DNA of 64,000 nucleotides from a virus: IMG/VR virus record IMGVR_UViG_3300024239_000011, positions 330,303 to 394,302 of that record; one strand, 5' to 3'. Shown piece by piece: positions 39,062 to 47,404 of this stretch (position 1 is its first letter; each line of letters starts with the position of its first letter). The notes under the pieces were generated by a model. It saw only the letters and a program-made list of their open reading frames with translations, ran no database searches and was not told where the DNA came from. The position numbers and the translations under genes were made by a program.

Positions 39062-40354
39062 TTAAGACCCACCGTTCGACGGGATATATGGCACAGTAGT
39101 CCCAAACGGAGCTTCAATCTTGCTTCCCTTGTTATTAATAATGAACAAGGTGTCGCAGAAATAAGGATCACCCCATCCTTTATTTGGCAATCCATCAGTA
39201 AACATGACGAACTGCTCTGGTACCATATCCATTCGACGCATAAATTCCCAATTTGCCTCGAATCGGGTACCACCACCACCTTTCACCCATTGATAATCGA
39301 ACATCGTGTCAGCGTTGTCCGGGGTGAAAATGTGATAGCTGTCCTTGTAGACTTTGGTGTCAAACGACCAGATATGGATTTTGTAGTCCGGGAACTGATC
39401 CATAATTCCTTTCGTTTCCGTCAGAAAATCACGAATCATTTCCTCGGTAATACTAGCAGATGCATCAATACCAACGTGGATTTCAATAGTGTCCTCGTAG
39501 ATCATACCGGGAAGAATGATTCCGAGGTGAGCGCACTTACGGCTTGGCTTGGTGTAGCTGTAATCCTCTTTGACAAGGCTCTGTACTGTGCGATTGAGCA
39601 TTTGGCGCCAGTCAAGCTGCGGATCAGCGATATCCGCAATTAGGCGTCGTAAAGACGCCGGGACAGCACCAGCCCCGACCACCTGAGCCGCATTGATCAT
39701 GGCGTTCCGTATTTCGTTGCGGACTTGCTGCAACTCTTCCTCGGACATTTCCGGCGGACCATTACCGTCGCCTTGGATACGAACCTTGACTTTCTTCTGC
39801 CCACTTCCGGTATCGGCGCCTAGGTCAAGATGCATGTCCATCGTCATTTCGACTTCAACGCCACGCTTCTTCAGGTCTTCATAAACCTGCTCGGACGACC
39901 ACGGCTCGGGGAACATGAACCGTTCATCGTACAGCCCGACGCGCTGGACCTTACCATCCTTGTCCTTGCTGTCCTTGTCCTTGACCCGCAATTTCTCGCG
40001 AACCGGCATGCTTCCGATGTCTTCCTTCATCAGCATGCCGTTCACAACGTAATCGTTGGCGTTGTTCCACAGCCCCGGATCACGTTCGCCCCGCCGCCCG
40101 AAGTGGTCGAGAATGCAATGCCCGACCTCATGTACCAATACGAACACAAGTTCAGGCTTGGTCAGTGACGCCACAAATTCCGGATTGTAATAGAGTTTGC
40201 GGAAATCGGTTGCCATGGTGGGGCACCAATCACTCGCTTCCTCAAGCTCCATATGGGAAATGATGTTCCCAAAGAACGTGTGCTTGAAAAGCAGATGCGT
40301 CTTGGCAAACACAATCTGTTTTTCAATCTCATCCTTGAACAAATTCGAAGTCAT
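39062..40354 (-). CDS. VWA-like metallopeptidase-type protein (DUF2201-like)
   Basis: 430 aa. The N-terminal domain has HEVGHCILDHFGRR (75-88), a Zn-protease-like HExxH variant (HEVGH), and DYVVNGML. The C-terminal VWA-like domain has a MIDAS-type IHVGIDASASITEEMI and MFTDGLPN. Together with the MoxR-type ATPase at 41951-43060 this makes the ATPase + VWA pair used for metal insertion or complex remodelling. The pair is separated here by an endonuclease gene. Confidence 0.85.
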   Translation of the reverse strand: MTSNLFKDEIEKQIVFAKTHLLFKHTFFGNIISHMELEEASDWCPTMATDFRKLYYNPEFVASLTKPELVFVLVHEVGHCILDHFGRRGERDPGLWNNANDYVVNGMLMKEDIGSMPVREKLRVKDKDSKDKDGKVQRVGLYDERFMFPEPWSSEQVYEDLKKRGVEVEMTMDMHLDLGADTGSGQKKVKVRIQGDGNGPPEMSEEELQQVRNEIRNAMINAAQVVGAGAVPASLRRLIADIADPQLDWRQMLNRTVQSLVKEDYSYTKPSRKCAHLGIILPGMIYEDTIEIHVGIDASASITEEMIRDFLTETKGIMDQFPDYKIHIWSFDTKVYKDSYHIFTPDNADTMFDYQWVKGGGGTRFEANWEFMRRMDMVPEQFVMFTDGLPNKGWGDPYFCDTLFIINNKGSKIEAPFGTTVPYIPSNGGS

Positions 40355-40355
40355 A

Positions 40356-40556
40356 TTACCAACCTTCGGAAATTACATCTCTGATCAACGTTAGATAATT
40401 GATACTGTCGTTTTTAGGCGACGCAAACACTACCCATTTACACCCATCAAACAAATAAAGGTTTCCATCTATTGTGTTGAGGTAAACGTCATTGCGGGTA
40501 GGTGATGGCAAGTGTTCAGCAGACGGCGTGTGATAAGTAATTGTTTCAATGATCAT
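40356..40556 (-). CDS. Small hypothetical protein, 66 aa
   Basis: ATG 40556 overlaps the endonuclease stop (TGATG). PSAEHLPSPTRNDVYLNTID followed by GNLYLFDGCKWV is a fibre/base-plate-like short beta motif. Probably not part of the endonuclease unit. Function unknown. Confidence 0.5.
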   Translation of the reverse strand: MIIETITYHTPSAEHLPSPTRNDVYLNTIDGNLYLFDGCKWVVFASPKNDSINYLTLIRDVISEGW

Positions 40557-41890
40557 CAAGTTGCTTTCGTGGCTTTGTACCGATTGTACTCTATATGTGC
40601 TTCGTCTTCAGTAAATCTATGCTTATTACTATCATAGATCATGTATTGAAATGCATATCCATTTCCTATAACCGCCTCTCGTTTGGCGTTATTTCGAGGA
40701 AAACTATCCCCAAACGTGAACACACTTTTCACTTCAATGATCAGCTTTTCGGATGGTACATAAATGTCAGGATGATACAAACGTTCACGACCCATATAAT
40801 TGTAGCGGAAAGATGGTACATCTTTTCCAAAATAAAGGAGTTGTTCTTGGTAATGCATTAAGAGATCGTCACATGCCCAATCTTCATACCCCTGAACCTT
40901 GATAACCTTTCCTGAGGGCAACACGTAGTCTTTGTTACGATAGCAACCCTTCCTCGTTGCGTCCCACCATGCATCACTTCGGATCATGGTTCGAAAAGCA
41001 TCAGTATGAGCGAAATGTTCGACCCCATAACGGTCGAGCATCGTGCGGCGTGCTTTGATGAATACACTACCACCCGTCCGCATGCAATTTTCACCATATA
41101 CTTGACGCCGAGTTGCCATCATTTTCGTTGAGAATTGTTGCCGAACTCCATCATCCTTGTATTTCTCAATCATTATTTCAGAACGATGTGTTTTTGCACT
41201 GGGGCATTCTTGGTAATATGGCGAACAACACCATTTCGAGTTGTCGTACCCAGATGTCATGAGTTCATAATGCGCTGCCTGCCCACAGCCGTAATCACAA
41301 ACATGATTGCTATTCTCATGAAATACCCCTTCGCGTTTTTTACCACGTAATGCTTCGCTGATTTTGCGTCCGTAGCCGGGGCAATCCGATATTTGTTCTA
41401 CACATCGCCATTGCCACGTTACTTCACTGAAATGCGTCCCGGTTGCCCCACAGTGCGCGCAAATCGGCGGTGGGATTTCACGAGCATTCAACTGTCCAGG
41501 GTTGGTTACGCCATATCGTTCGACCAGCGTCTTTTCAATTTTGTCCCGAACCTCCGGGGTGCGTTGGGCAAATTCATCACCGTACCGATCCCGGTTGGTT
41601 GCTTTTCGCTTCTCAAGAGTTTGTGTATTCGTAGCCGCGCATTTCTCCGAACAATACCGGGAGTACCCTTTATCTCGACCCGGCACTTTCCACTGCGTGG
41701 CGCTTCCACACGTCGGGCAACACGGAATGTCATCACCATGGATCACGTGCCAACATTTTCGCTGCAAACACCAATCATCGGGATACATCACCAAATAGGT
41801 CGCAAGTTCTTCCCAGTGATCCCACTTAGGAAGGTTGTACCATTTCATACGATTTGACGTATTAAGGTAATCAATAAGACGCGATTTCAT
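40556..41890 (-). CDS. Homing-type endonuclease with Cys-rich repeats and PD-(D/E)XK-like end
   Basis: 444 aa from ATG 41890, chosen because GGAG lies 6 bases upstream; the ATG at 41902 overlaps that SD. Several CxxC clusters (CCPTCGS, YCSEKC, CAHCGATG, CDYGCGQ). Repeats of T-xx-RYGVxxxxQ/H type (TNRDRYGDEF, TLVERYGVTN, TMLDRYGVEH) are typical of phage endonucleases. The C-terminal YMGRERLYHPDIYVPSEKLI followed by IEVKSVFTF is a PD-(D/E)XK core (Asp, Glu, Lys). Inserted between the MoxR and VWA genes. Leader with late box and hairpin. Confidence 0.8.
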   Translation of the reverse strand: MKSRLIDYLNTSNRMKWYNLPKWDHWEELATYLVMYPDDWCLQRKCWHVIHGDDIPCCPTCGSATQWKVPGRDKGYSRYCSEKCAATNTQTLEKRKATNRDRYGDEFAQRTPEVRDKIEKTLVERYGVTNPGQLNAREIPPPICAHCGATGTHFSEVTWQWRCVEQISDCPGYGRKISEALRGKKREGVFHENSNHVCDYGCGQAAHYELMTSGYDNSKWCCSPYYQECPSAKTHRSEIMIEKYKDDGVRQQFSTKMMATRRQVYGENCMRTGGSVFIKARRTMLDRYGVEHFAHTDAFRTMIRSDAWWDATRKGCYRNKDYVLPSGKVIKVQGYEDWACDDLLMHYQEQLLYFGKDVPSFRYNYMGRERLYHPDIYVPSEKLIIEVKSVFTFGDSFPRNNAKREAVIGNGYAFQYMIYDSNKHRFTEDEAHIEYNRYKATKAT

Positions 41891-41902
41891 GGTGTTCTCC
41901 AT

Positions 41903-41934
41903 AGTCAGGTGGACTTTTAGTTGTCCACCTGACT
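41903..41934 (-). promoter_or_regulatory. Leader hairpin next to the endonuclease SD
   Basis: 12-bp perfect inverted repeat AGTCAGGTGGAC/GTCCACCTGACT with an 8-base loop, ending 2 bases before the GGAG SD. Should form only in read-through RNA, since late RNA would start inside it. Confidence 0.65.
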
Positions 41935-41940
41935 ATTTAT
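41934..41940 (-). promoter_or_regulatory. Late promoter TATAAATA of the endonuclease
   Basis: Exact T4 late consensus TATAAATA on the minus strand (41941-41934). Expected start about 41927, inside the first arm of the hairpin. Confidence 0.6.
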
Positions 41941-41950
41941 ACAACTTCCG

Positions 41951-43060
41951 TCAAGCTTCTAATATAAGTTCTTCGTATTTATCAGAAAACCACTCCCAGT
42001 TGCGCATCAAATCCGGCATAAACGGTAGGTTCTCTGACTTCAACGCGATACGTACAGCCAGGATGATCATTTCGCGCTGGAAGTTCTTGTCCACGAAAGC
42101 GAGGAAGTTGTCAGCCATTTCGAACCACGGCGTCAAATCGCTGCGGTCCTGGGCAAGCTTCAACTGCTTCTTCAACTCGTAGCACAGCGAAGTGGTCAGC
42201 GAATACTTCACATCAAGACGGAGATCGGAGGGGATCGTCTTACGTTCACCAGTAAGAATGGTGATGGCGCGCGGTAGCTTGACCGTGTGACGCAGAACCG
42301 CCATGAAACGCAGGGCGGCGGCATCACCGACGCAACCAGCGATCCACTTCAGAAGGTCTTCGTCCTGCTGGGGCGACATTTCTTCCGTGAATTCTTCGTC
42401 CCACAGCGCCTCGGACACGAACGACCATGTGCGAGGGGTCTGGAAACCACGGCTGGCAGAGCGAGGATTGAACTGGAAAAGATCGTCTTCTTTGGCGCTC
42501 AAATAACCAACCACGTCCGGATGGATGCCGTTTTCATATGCCCACTTCTGCCAATCCGGGAACCAACGCATAAGCTCAAAATGTACCAGACGGTTGGCAA
42601 GGGCGCTCGGCATGCTAACCGCAACAGCGCGGTCAGATTCGCGGTTACCAGCGGCTAGGAGGGCGCAATTCGGCGGGAGGTGGTATTCACCGATCTTGCG
42701 ATCCAACACCCACTGTAGCGCCGCGCCCATGACCATCTTCGGGGCAGCGTTGATTTCGTCCAAGAAAATGATTGCGGAGCTATCGGGATCATCCGGCAAT
42801 TCGCTCGGATGTGCGTATTCCATCTTGTTGGTTTTTGGGTTGTAGAACGGAATGCCGCGAAGGTCGCTGGCTTCCTTGAGCAGCAAACGAATATCAATGA
42901 CCGGACGGTTCTGTTCTATTGCAATCTGCTTAACGATATCAGATTTGCCTAGACCCGGCGGACCCCAGATCATAGCAGGACGCTTGAGGCGAATCGACTT
43001 GCGTAGCTGGCGCTTCAACGCGCTGGGGATAACGCGAAGAGGTTCGTGCGACGTACTCAT
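41951..43060 (-). CDS. MoxR-type AAA ATPase
   Basis: 369 aa from ATG 43060 (AAGGATTTTTA upstream). Walker A GPPGLGKS (33-40), Walker B IIFLDEINA (98-105), sensor LLAAGNRES and an arginine segment LANRLVHFEL. The C-terminal helical lid is typical of MoxR/CbbQ-like ATPases. Works with the VWA protein at 39062-40354. Role in infection unknown; remodelling of an enzyme or virion component is likely for the family. Confidence 0.9.
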   Translation of the reverse strand: MSTSHEPLRVIPSALKRQLRKSIRLKRPAMIWGPPGLGKSDIVKQIAIEQNRPVIDIRLLLKEASDLRGIPFYNPKTNKMEYAHPSELPDDPDSSAIIFLDEINAAPKMVMGAALQWVLDRKIGEYHLPPNCALLAAGNRESDRAVAVSMPSALANRLVHFELMRWFPDWQKWAYENGIHPDVVGYLSAKEDDLFQFNPRSASRGFQTPRTWSFVSEALWDEEFTEEMSPQQDEDLLKWIAGCVGDAAALRFMAVLRHTVKLPRAITILTGERKTIPSDLRLDVKYSLTTSLCYELKKQLKLAQDRSDLTPWFEMADNFLAFVDKNFQREMIILAVRIALKSENLPFMPDLMRNWEWFSDKYEELILEA

Positions 43061-43153
43061 TAAAAATCCTTCCACCAAATGCCATGCGGTAAACCCGCGC
43101 AAACAGTTGATGGAGGATCACATAGCCGGTAATCCGGTGTCACTAAACTTTTT

Positions 43154-44569
43154 TTACTTGAATTCGCGCACAAATTCTAAGAAATCATCAGCGGGCATCG
43201 GGCGTGCAAAGTAATATCCTTGAACAATGCGGACGTTATGCTGACGCATAAAATCAATTTGTGCTTCTGTTTCCACACCTTCTGCAACCATTTCGAGATC
43301 AAGACTTTTGGCAATGGAAATAATCGCCTCGACTAACTTGGTATTTCCAGAAAGCACTTTATCAACAAACGATTTATCAATCTTCAAAACGTCTAGTGGA
43401 AATTCTGATAGATAGGCAAGGCTAGACCACCCAGTACCAAAATCGTCAATCGCGATGGTAACACCCAACTTACGCAGATGACGCAATACCGTAATGGCAT
43501 TGTGCTGGTTGCTCATAAAACTACTTTCGGTAATTTCCAGTTCAAGATTGGCTGGTGAAATTCCAGTTTCCAACAAGACATCACGAACATTACGTTCAAG
43601 TGAATTATGGACAAACTGTTGCGGTGCAACGTTCACTGCTAATTTAAGATCGATGCCATGTCCAGATAATACTTTGGCAAACTCACACGCTTTCCGCAAT
43701 ACTAGCTGCCCAATAGCATCCACCATTCCCGAATCCTCTGCCACCGGAATAAATTTACCGGGCGGTATCATCTCACCGTTGAAATACCAGCGCACTAAGG
43801 CTTCCATCCCAACTACTCGTTTTTCGGTAATATCAATCTTTGGTTGATAATAGACGTGAAAGGTTTCCGGTTCATTTTCAAGGCAATACCGCAAATTCTG
43901 CTCAATAAAACGGCGTTCTTGGAAATTATCACTCATCTGTAAATTGAAAAATTCATAACGGTTTTTACCGTTAATTTTTGCTTCGTATAACGACATATCT
44001 GCATACCGAACCAAATCGGTTACTGAATACGCATCATGAGGGAAAATCGCAATACCAATGCTGGCAGTGACTTCAAGATGATCACCGTCCATGGGTATCG
44101 GTTCCAAAACTCTGTGAAGAATGTAGTTGGCCGTTTCGATAATTTCAGTAGTATCATATAATTGATCAATAATAATGGCGAACTCATCACCACCAATACG
44201 AGCTACAGTTGCTTGCCGATTTATTACGGCACTCGAAATACGGTGCCCCAACTGTTGAATAAGGTAATCACCTTTTACATGCCCCATGGTATCATTAAGG
44301 TGCTTAAAACCATCAATATCAACGTACATTAAGCAAAAAGGGGATTCTGCATGGCGAACTAAATCATCAAGTTTGTCGAAAAATGCTGATCGATTGGGCA
44401 TGTCCGTAAGGGGATCAATCCCAGATACCATCGCGATCCGATCCCGTAATTTCACATTATCAGCAACCACATCGCATGAGGTACAGTTGGGTTTGCACTG
44501 TCTTATAATTACATGCAGACATCCAATCGAAAACGTCATAAAGGCGATGATGACTAAATGTTCCAGCAC
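43154..44569 (-). CDS. GGDEF-EAL c-di-GMP turnover protein
   Basis: 471 aa. One N-terminal membrane segment (about 3-22), a Cys-containing linker (CKPNCTSC), GGDEF domain (about 42-210) with RIGGDEF at 124-130 and no RxxD I-site, then EAL domain (about 218-470) with MEALVRW (EAL 256-258), NVAPQQF, ELEITESS, DDFGTGWSSL, DVLKIDKSFV and AEGVETEAQ. All EAL catalytic positions seem present, so it should degrade c-di-GMP; the GGDEF half also looks intact. Inner-membrane anchored, active side cytosolic. Overlaps the upstream gene by 16 bases. Confidence 0.93.
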   Translation of the reverse strand: MLEHLVIIAFMTFSIGCLHVIIRQCKPNCTSCDVVADNVKLRDRIAMVSGIDPLTDMPNRSAFFDKLDDLVRHAESPFCLMYVDIDGFKHLNDTMGHVKGDYLIQQLGHRISSAVINRQATVARIGGDEFAIIIDQLYDTTEIIETANYILHRVLEPIPMDGDHLEVTASIGIAIFPHDAYSVTDLVRYADMSLYEAKINGKNRYEFFNLQMSDNFQERRFIEQNLRYCLENEPETFHVYYQPKIDITEKRVVGMEALVRWYFNGEMIPPGKFIPVAEDSGMVDAIGQLVLRKACEFAKVLSGHGIDLKLAVNVAPQQFVHNSLERNVRDVLLETGISPANLELEITESSFMSNQHNAITVLRHLRKLGVTIAIDDFGTGWSSLAYLSEFPLDVLKIDKSFVDKVLSGNTKLVEAIISIAKSLDLEMVAEGVETEAQIDFMRQHNVRIVQGYYFARPMPADDFLEFVREFK

Positions 44570-44943
44570 AACACAGCTTTCTTCATTGAAATTAATTGAT
44601 TTAGGTCGCCATCCAGCATTTTTAGCATCACCCCGTCACGTGGATGATACACGCTAATTTTGCGACTCTCGATAAAATATGGAAGATGCATATTGTGATT
44701 AAGGTAAACAAGGTGTTTCGGCAGCACCTCAAAATCAGAAGGCATGTCAATAACATAACAATCAAAGAACCGTGACAATATTTCATGCCCTGTTTTGGTA
44801 AGAAGCAAACTAGACCCCTTCCCTCGGTTCTGAAACATCATCTTCAAAGCAATTGAGGTATCGACCCGTAAAATTTCCGTGTCGATACCTCGATTATATG
44901 CTTGCTCTCGGATGAGTTTGATTATTCGTTCTTGTACACGCAT
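44554..44943 (-). CDS. Hypothetical protein upstream of the GGDEF-EAL gene
   Basis: 129 aa. Basic helix at the start, then mixed alpha-beta. Coupled to the GGDEF-EAL gene by a 16-base overlap, so it may work with it (inference). Not recognised. Confidence 0.55.
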   Translation of the reverse strand: MRVQERIIKLIREQAYNRGIDTEILRVDTSIALKMMFQNRGKGSSLLLTKTGHEILSRFFDCYVIDMPSDFEVLPKHLVYLNHNMHLPYFIESRKISVYHPRDGVMLKMLDGDLNQLISMKKAVLCWNI

Positions 44944-44960
44944 GACCCTATTTATGGGTT

Positions 44961-45281
44961 TTATCGGGGCTTGTCCTCATCACTTTCAACATCACTTTCA
45001 GCAATACGCTCACCCGTAACCAGCTTAAATACGGAAAATTTATCCGTCTTGAAAATCTTGTTGAGCTTTTCAGCAAGATTGAAAGCATGACCAGGGTTAG
45101 AAAAACTTACTTTTTTATACTTCGGACCCGGATAATCAAGCAACGAATGAAGGCTACGAAGATTGATTGGGCGACCATCGTAAAAAACAGCGTAAATTGC
45201 CTCTGCCTCCAATACCTGTTCGGACTTGAAGGTTTTTGGATCAGTAAAGTTGAGCAAAATTTTCGGCTTTGGTCTGCTCAT
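44961..45281 (-). CDS. Hypothetical protein, 106 aa
   Basis: Small, with a central LRSLHSLLDYPGPKYKKVSF segment and an acidic end (ESDVESDEDK). Preceded by GAGGAAGAG and by two tandem late-type boxes. Similar Lys/Asn content to other late proteins. Function unknown. Confidence 0.6.
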   Translation of the reverse strand: MSRPKPKILLNFTDPKTFKSEQVLEAEAIYAVFYDGRPINLRSLHSLLDYPGPKYKKVSFSNPGHAFNLAEKLNKIFKTDKFSVFKLVTGERIAESDVESDEDKPR

Positions 45282-45309
45282 ATTCTCTTCCTCTAAACAG
45301 TGGCAGGGG

Positions 45310-45316
45310 TATTTAG
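45310..45316 (-). promoter_or_regulatory. Candidate late promoter CTAAATA (proximal)
   Basis: CTAAATA on the minus strand, 28 bases before the ATG at 45281. Confidence 0.5.
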
Positions 45317-45346
45317 TACCTCCCGGCTACTGCTTAACTCCCGTTG

Positions 45347-45353
45347 TATTTAG
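45347..45353 (-). promoter_or_regulatory. Candidate late promoter CTAAATA (distal)
   Basis: A second CTAAATA 37 bases upstream of the first, giving a tandem pair. Confidence 0.4.
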
Positions 45354-45414
45354 TGAAGAAACCCAAAACCACATACACTTTCATTGCACCGCACCAAATC
45401 ATCATGTACATATA

Positions 45415-45442
45415 ACAAGAGCCGCTTTAAAGCGGCTCTTGT
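45415..45442. terminator. 28-base perfect palindrome, bidirectional terminator
   Basis: ACAAGAGCCGCTTT/AAAGCGGCTCTTGT, just after the stop of the glutaredoxin gene. Confidence 0.75.
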
Positions 45443-45450
45443 ATTGTGTT

Positions 45451-45714
45451 TTAGGACACCCCTAATCTCGTTTCGATCCCAGACTCGACCAGCCTATCAT
45501 AACCACCAATTACCTGTTCCGACCCATCGTTCTCAACAACCACGATATGCGGCACGGTACGAACGGCGGGGTAGCGTTCCACAAACTGCTGGCGAATGGT
45601 CGGGTCGTTCAATGACTTCTCAACATACGCGATTCCTTTCTGGGACAGCCAAGTTTTGGCTTTCACACAGTAAGAGCAACTTGTGGTAGAATATACTACA
45701 ACTTCAGACATCAT
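45451..45714 (-). CDS. nrdH: Glutaredoxin
   Basis: 87 aa from ATG 45714 (GAGG upstream). CSYC redox motif (about 12-15) after a VVVYSTT strand, TVPHIVV cis-Pro segment and a GGYDRL motif: a complete glutaredoxin/NrdH-type fold. Reduces disulfides, typically for ribonucleotide reductase. The RNR itself is not in this window. The symbol is tentative. Confidence 0.88.
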   Translation of the reverse strand: MMSEVVVYSTTSCSYCVKAKTWLSQKGIAYVEKSLNDPTIRQQFVERYPAVRTVPHIVVVENDGSEQVIGGYDRLVESGIETRLGVS

Positions 45715-45786
45715 ATTATCCTCGTTCTTGTTTTGTTCTATCAATTAGGAGGTGGGTGGAATTTATCCACCCACCGGGAAAAGTTA

Positions 45787-46692
45787 CTATTCGATTTCCC
45801 CAAATGCACTATAACACAAGGGTTCCTCGGTATCGATCTGAACCACGCGGTATTCCTCCAACCGGTCAGACCCAATATCACCCGTCTCGGTGGCGTTACC
45901 TCGGGGGTGGCAAACACACCGCATTCCATTGATTACGCTATCAAATCGCGTATGAGTATGTCCAAAGGTCCACAATGCGATTTTGTTATTTACATCAAGG
46001 GCGCGTACAGTTGCCATATGTGAGTTGCCATACATACCGTTGGCGGGATCGTTCTTTCGCCAGGAAAGACACCGGGGATCGGGGGCACTATGCGTTGAAC
46101 AAACGATCTTACGCACCGCCTGATCATTCTGCACCGCACGAACGATCTCACCCAACGCAAATGCCTGAGCAGCGGCAAAAAACTCCGGTCCCTGTGATCC
46201 AAAATTCATATAATAGTCGCCGCTGCCACCCACACGCACTTTGGTGCCTGTCTCAGGACAATCCACGAACTTCCCGCGCCATGCTTCCTTTGCCAACGCA
46301 GCGGTGTAATACGTCCCAGCACCAAAGGCAAAGTCGTACCAACCATTACATCCGGTAAACAATACATCACCCACTAGAATAGGCGATGCTCCATCGTGGT
46401 AGTGAACGCCCATAGCAGCGCATTCCTCACGGAACAACATCATCGCCGCGTCTATAGAGACGTTCATAACCATATTGAGGTAATAGTGATCGTGGTTCCC
46501 ATCCACAAAGATCACAATTTCGTAATGCTCACGAGCATTACGAAGAATCTTCAACGTTTCACGATAGTCGTTGGAAATATCCCCACCGATGATCAGTACC
46601 GATGACCCCGAATTCTTCCATACCGACCAATCCACGGATGCGGTACCACCCCATTTGTCACAGTGAAGATCGGAGCAAAGATCAATGAGCAT
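45787..46692 (-). CDS. Calcineurin-like metallophosphoesterase
   Basis: 301 aa. Di-metal motifs: CSDLHCD, GGDIS, VDGNHDHYYL, CSTHSAP and FGHTHTR. A compact enzyme of the YkuE/MPE superfamily. Substrate unknown: nucleotides, phosphodiesters or protein phosphate. Separate from the Pnkp-like gene, which has a kinase domain. Confidence 0.85.
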   Translation of the reverse strand: MLIDLCSDLHCDKWGGTASVDWSVWKNSGSSVLIIGGDISNDYRETLKILRNAREHYEIVIFVDGNHDHYYLNMVMNVSIDAAMMLFREECAAMGVHYHDGASPILVGDVLFTGCNGWYDFAFGAGTYYTAALAKEAWRGKFVDCPETGTKVRVGGSGDYYMNFGSQGPEFFAAAQAFALGEIVRAVQNDQAVRKIVCSTHSAPDPRCLSWRKNDPANGMYGNSHMATVRALDVNNKIALWTFGHTHTRFDSVINGMRCVCHPRGNATETGDIGSDRLEEYRVVQIDTEEPLCYSAFGEIE

Positions 46693-46725
46693 TGGGTTTA
46701 ACTCTCAGCAATACAAGCTGATATA

Positions 46726-46956
46726 TTACGACCCAATCCGTCCGCCGTCAATAACAATCGTCCCGGTTGCAATCGCATTTTGCGGCGGTACTGCCCCAGA
46801 CAGCCGGTCGTTCAATTGCACGTTCTTCAGAAGCAACTCGTTAATTGCGCCAACCAATTCAGCCGCTTGCGGCATAGGAATGGTCATTTCACGGCTACCA
46901 GCCTGAACACATTGGTTAAATCGTCTTAGAAATTTTTCAACTGCTTCAATTTTCAT
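46726..46956 (-). CDS. Hypothetical protein, 76 aa
   Basis: Helical N-terminal half, then Ala/Gly-rich end. Overlaps its upstream neighbour by 11 bases. Unknown. Confidence 0.5.
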   Translation of the reverse strand: MKIEAVEKFLRRFNQCVQAGSREMTIPMPQAAELVGAINELLLKNVQLNDRLSGAVPPQNAIATGTIVIDGGRIGS

Positions 46957-47404
46957 CTTGTGATTTTTCCACTCTTAATGACTTGGGAATATAGTATTCC
47001 CGATGATCAACCTCATGGACATCCGTCTTGTCATTCGACCATCCCGAAACAATAAATCCATCACGAGATACAACATAGGTAAAATCATGAATAGCACTGA
47101 AATGATGCACCCTCACCACCAGTTTTTGAATAATACCGGTTTGATTGCGACTAAACTTGTCAAGTAACTCATGTACTTCAACAAGAGTGGCATTTTTACC
47201 AGTCAAATCTCGCTTCGTCGGGGTGGGAATAAAATCTCCATTCTGAATTAATCTACGATCCTCAAGAAGCTGTTCAACACCATGATAGGTTACCCCCAAT
47301 TCATCGGGAAGTTGTTGAAAAAAATTAGTAGCCATTGTGACAATGTTTTCTGGCAACCATAATCCGACGTGATAGCGCCGAACAGTCTTCTTTCGAGATT
47401 TCAT
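46946..47404 (-). CDS. Hypothetical protein, 152 aa
   Basis: Basic N-terminus (MKSRKKTVRRYHVGLWL), later VVRVHHFSAIHDFTYVVSRD and an acidic end. No recognised family. Overlaps the exonuclease gene by 4 bases, so cotranscribed with it. Confidence 0.6.
   Translation of the reverse strand: MKSRKKTVRRYHVGLWLPENIVTMATNFFQQLPDELGVTYHGVEQLLEDRRLIQNGDFIPTPTKRDLTGKNATLVEVHELLDKFSRNQTGIIQKLVVRVHHFSAIHDFTYVVSRDGFIVSGWSNDKTDVHEVDHREYYIPKSLRVEKSQDEN

Noticed and set aside
44949-44955. TATTTAT (minus ATAAATA) as a promoter for 44554-44943
   Set aside because: It lies only 6 bases before the ATG, leaving no room for a leader.
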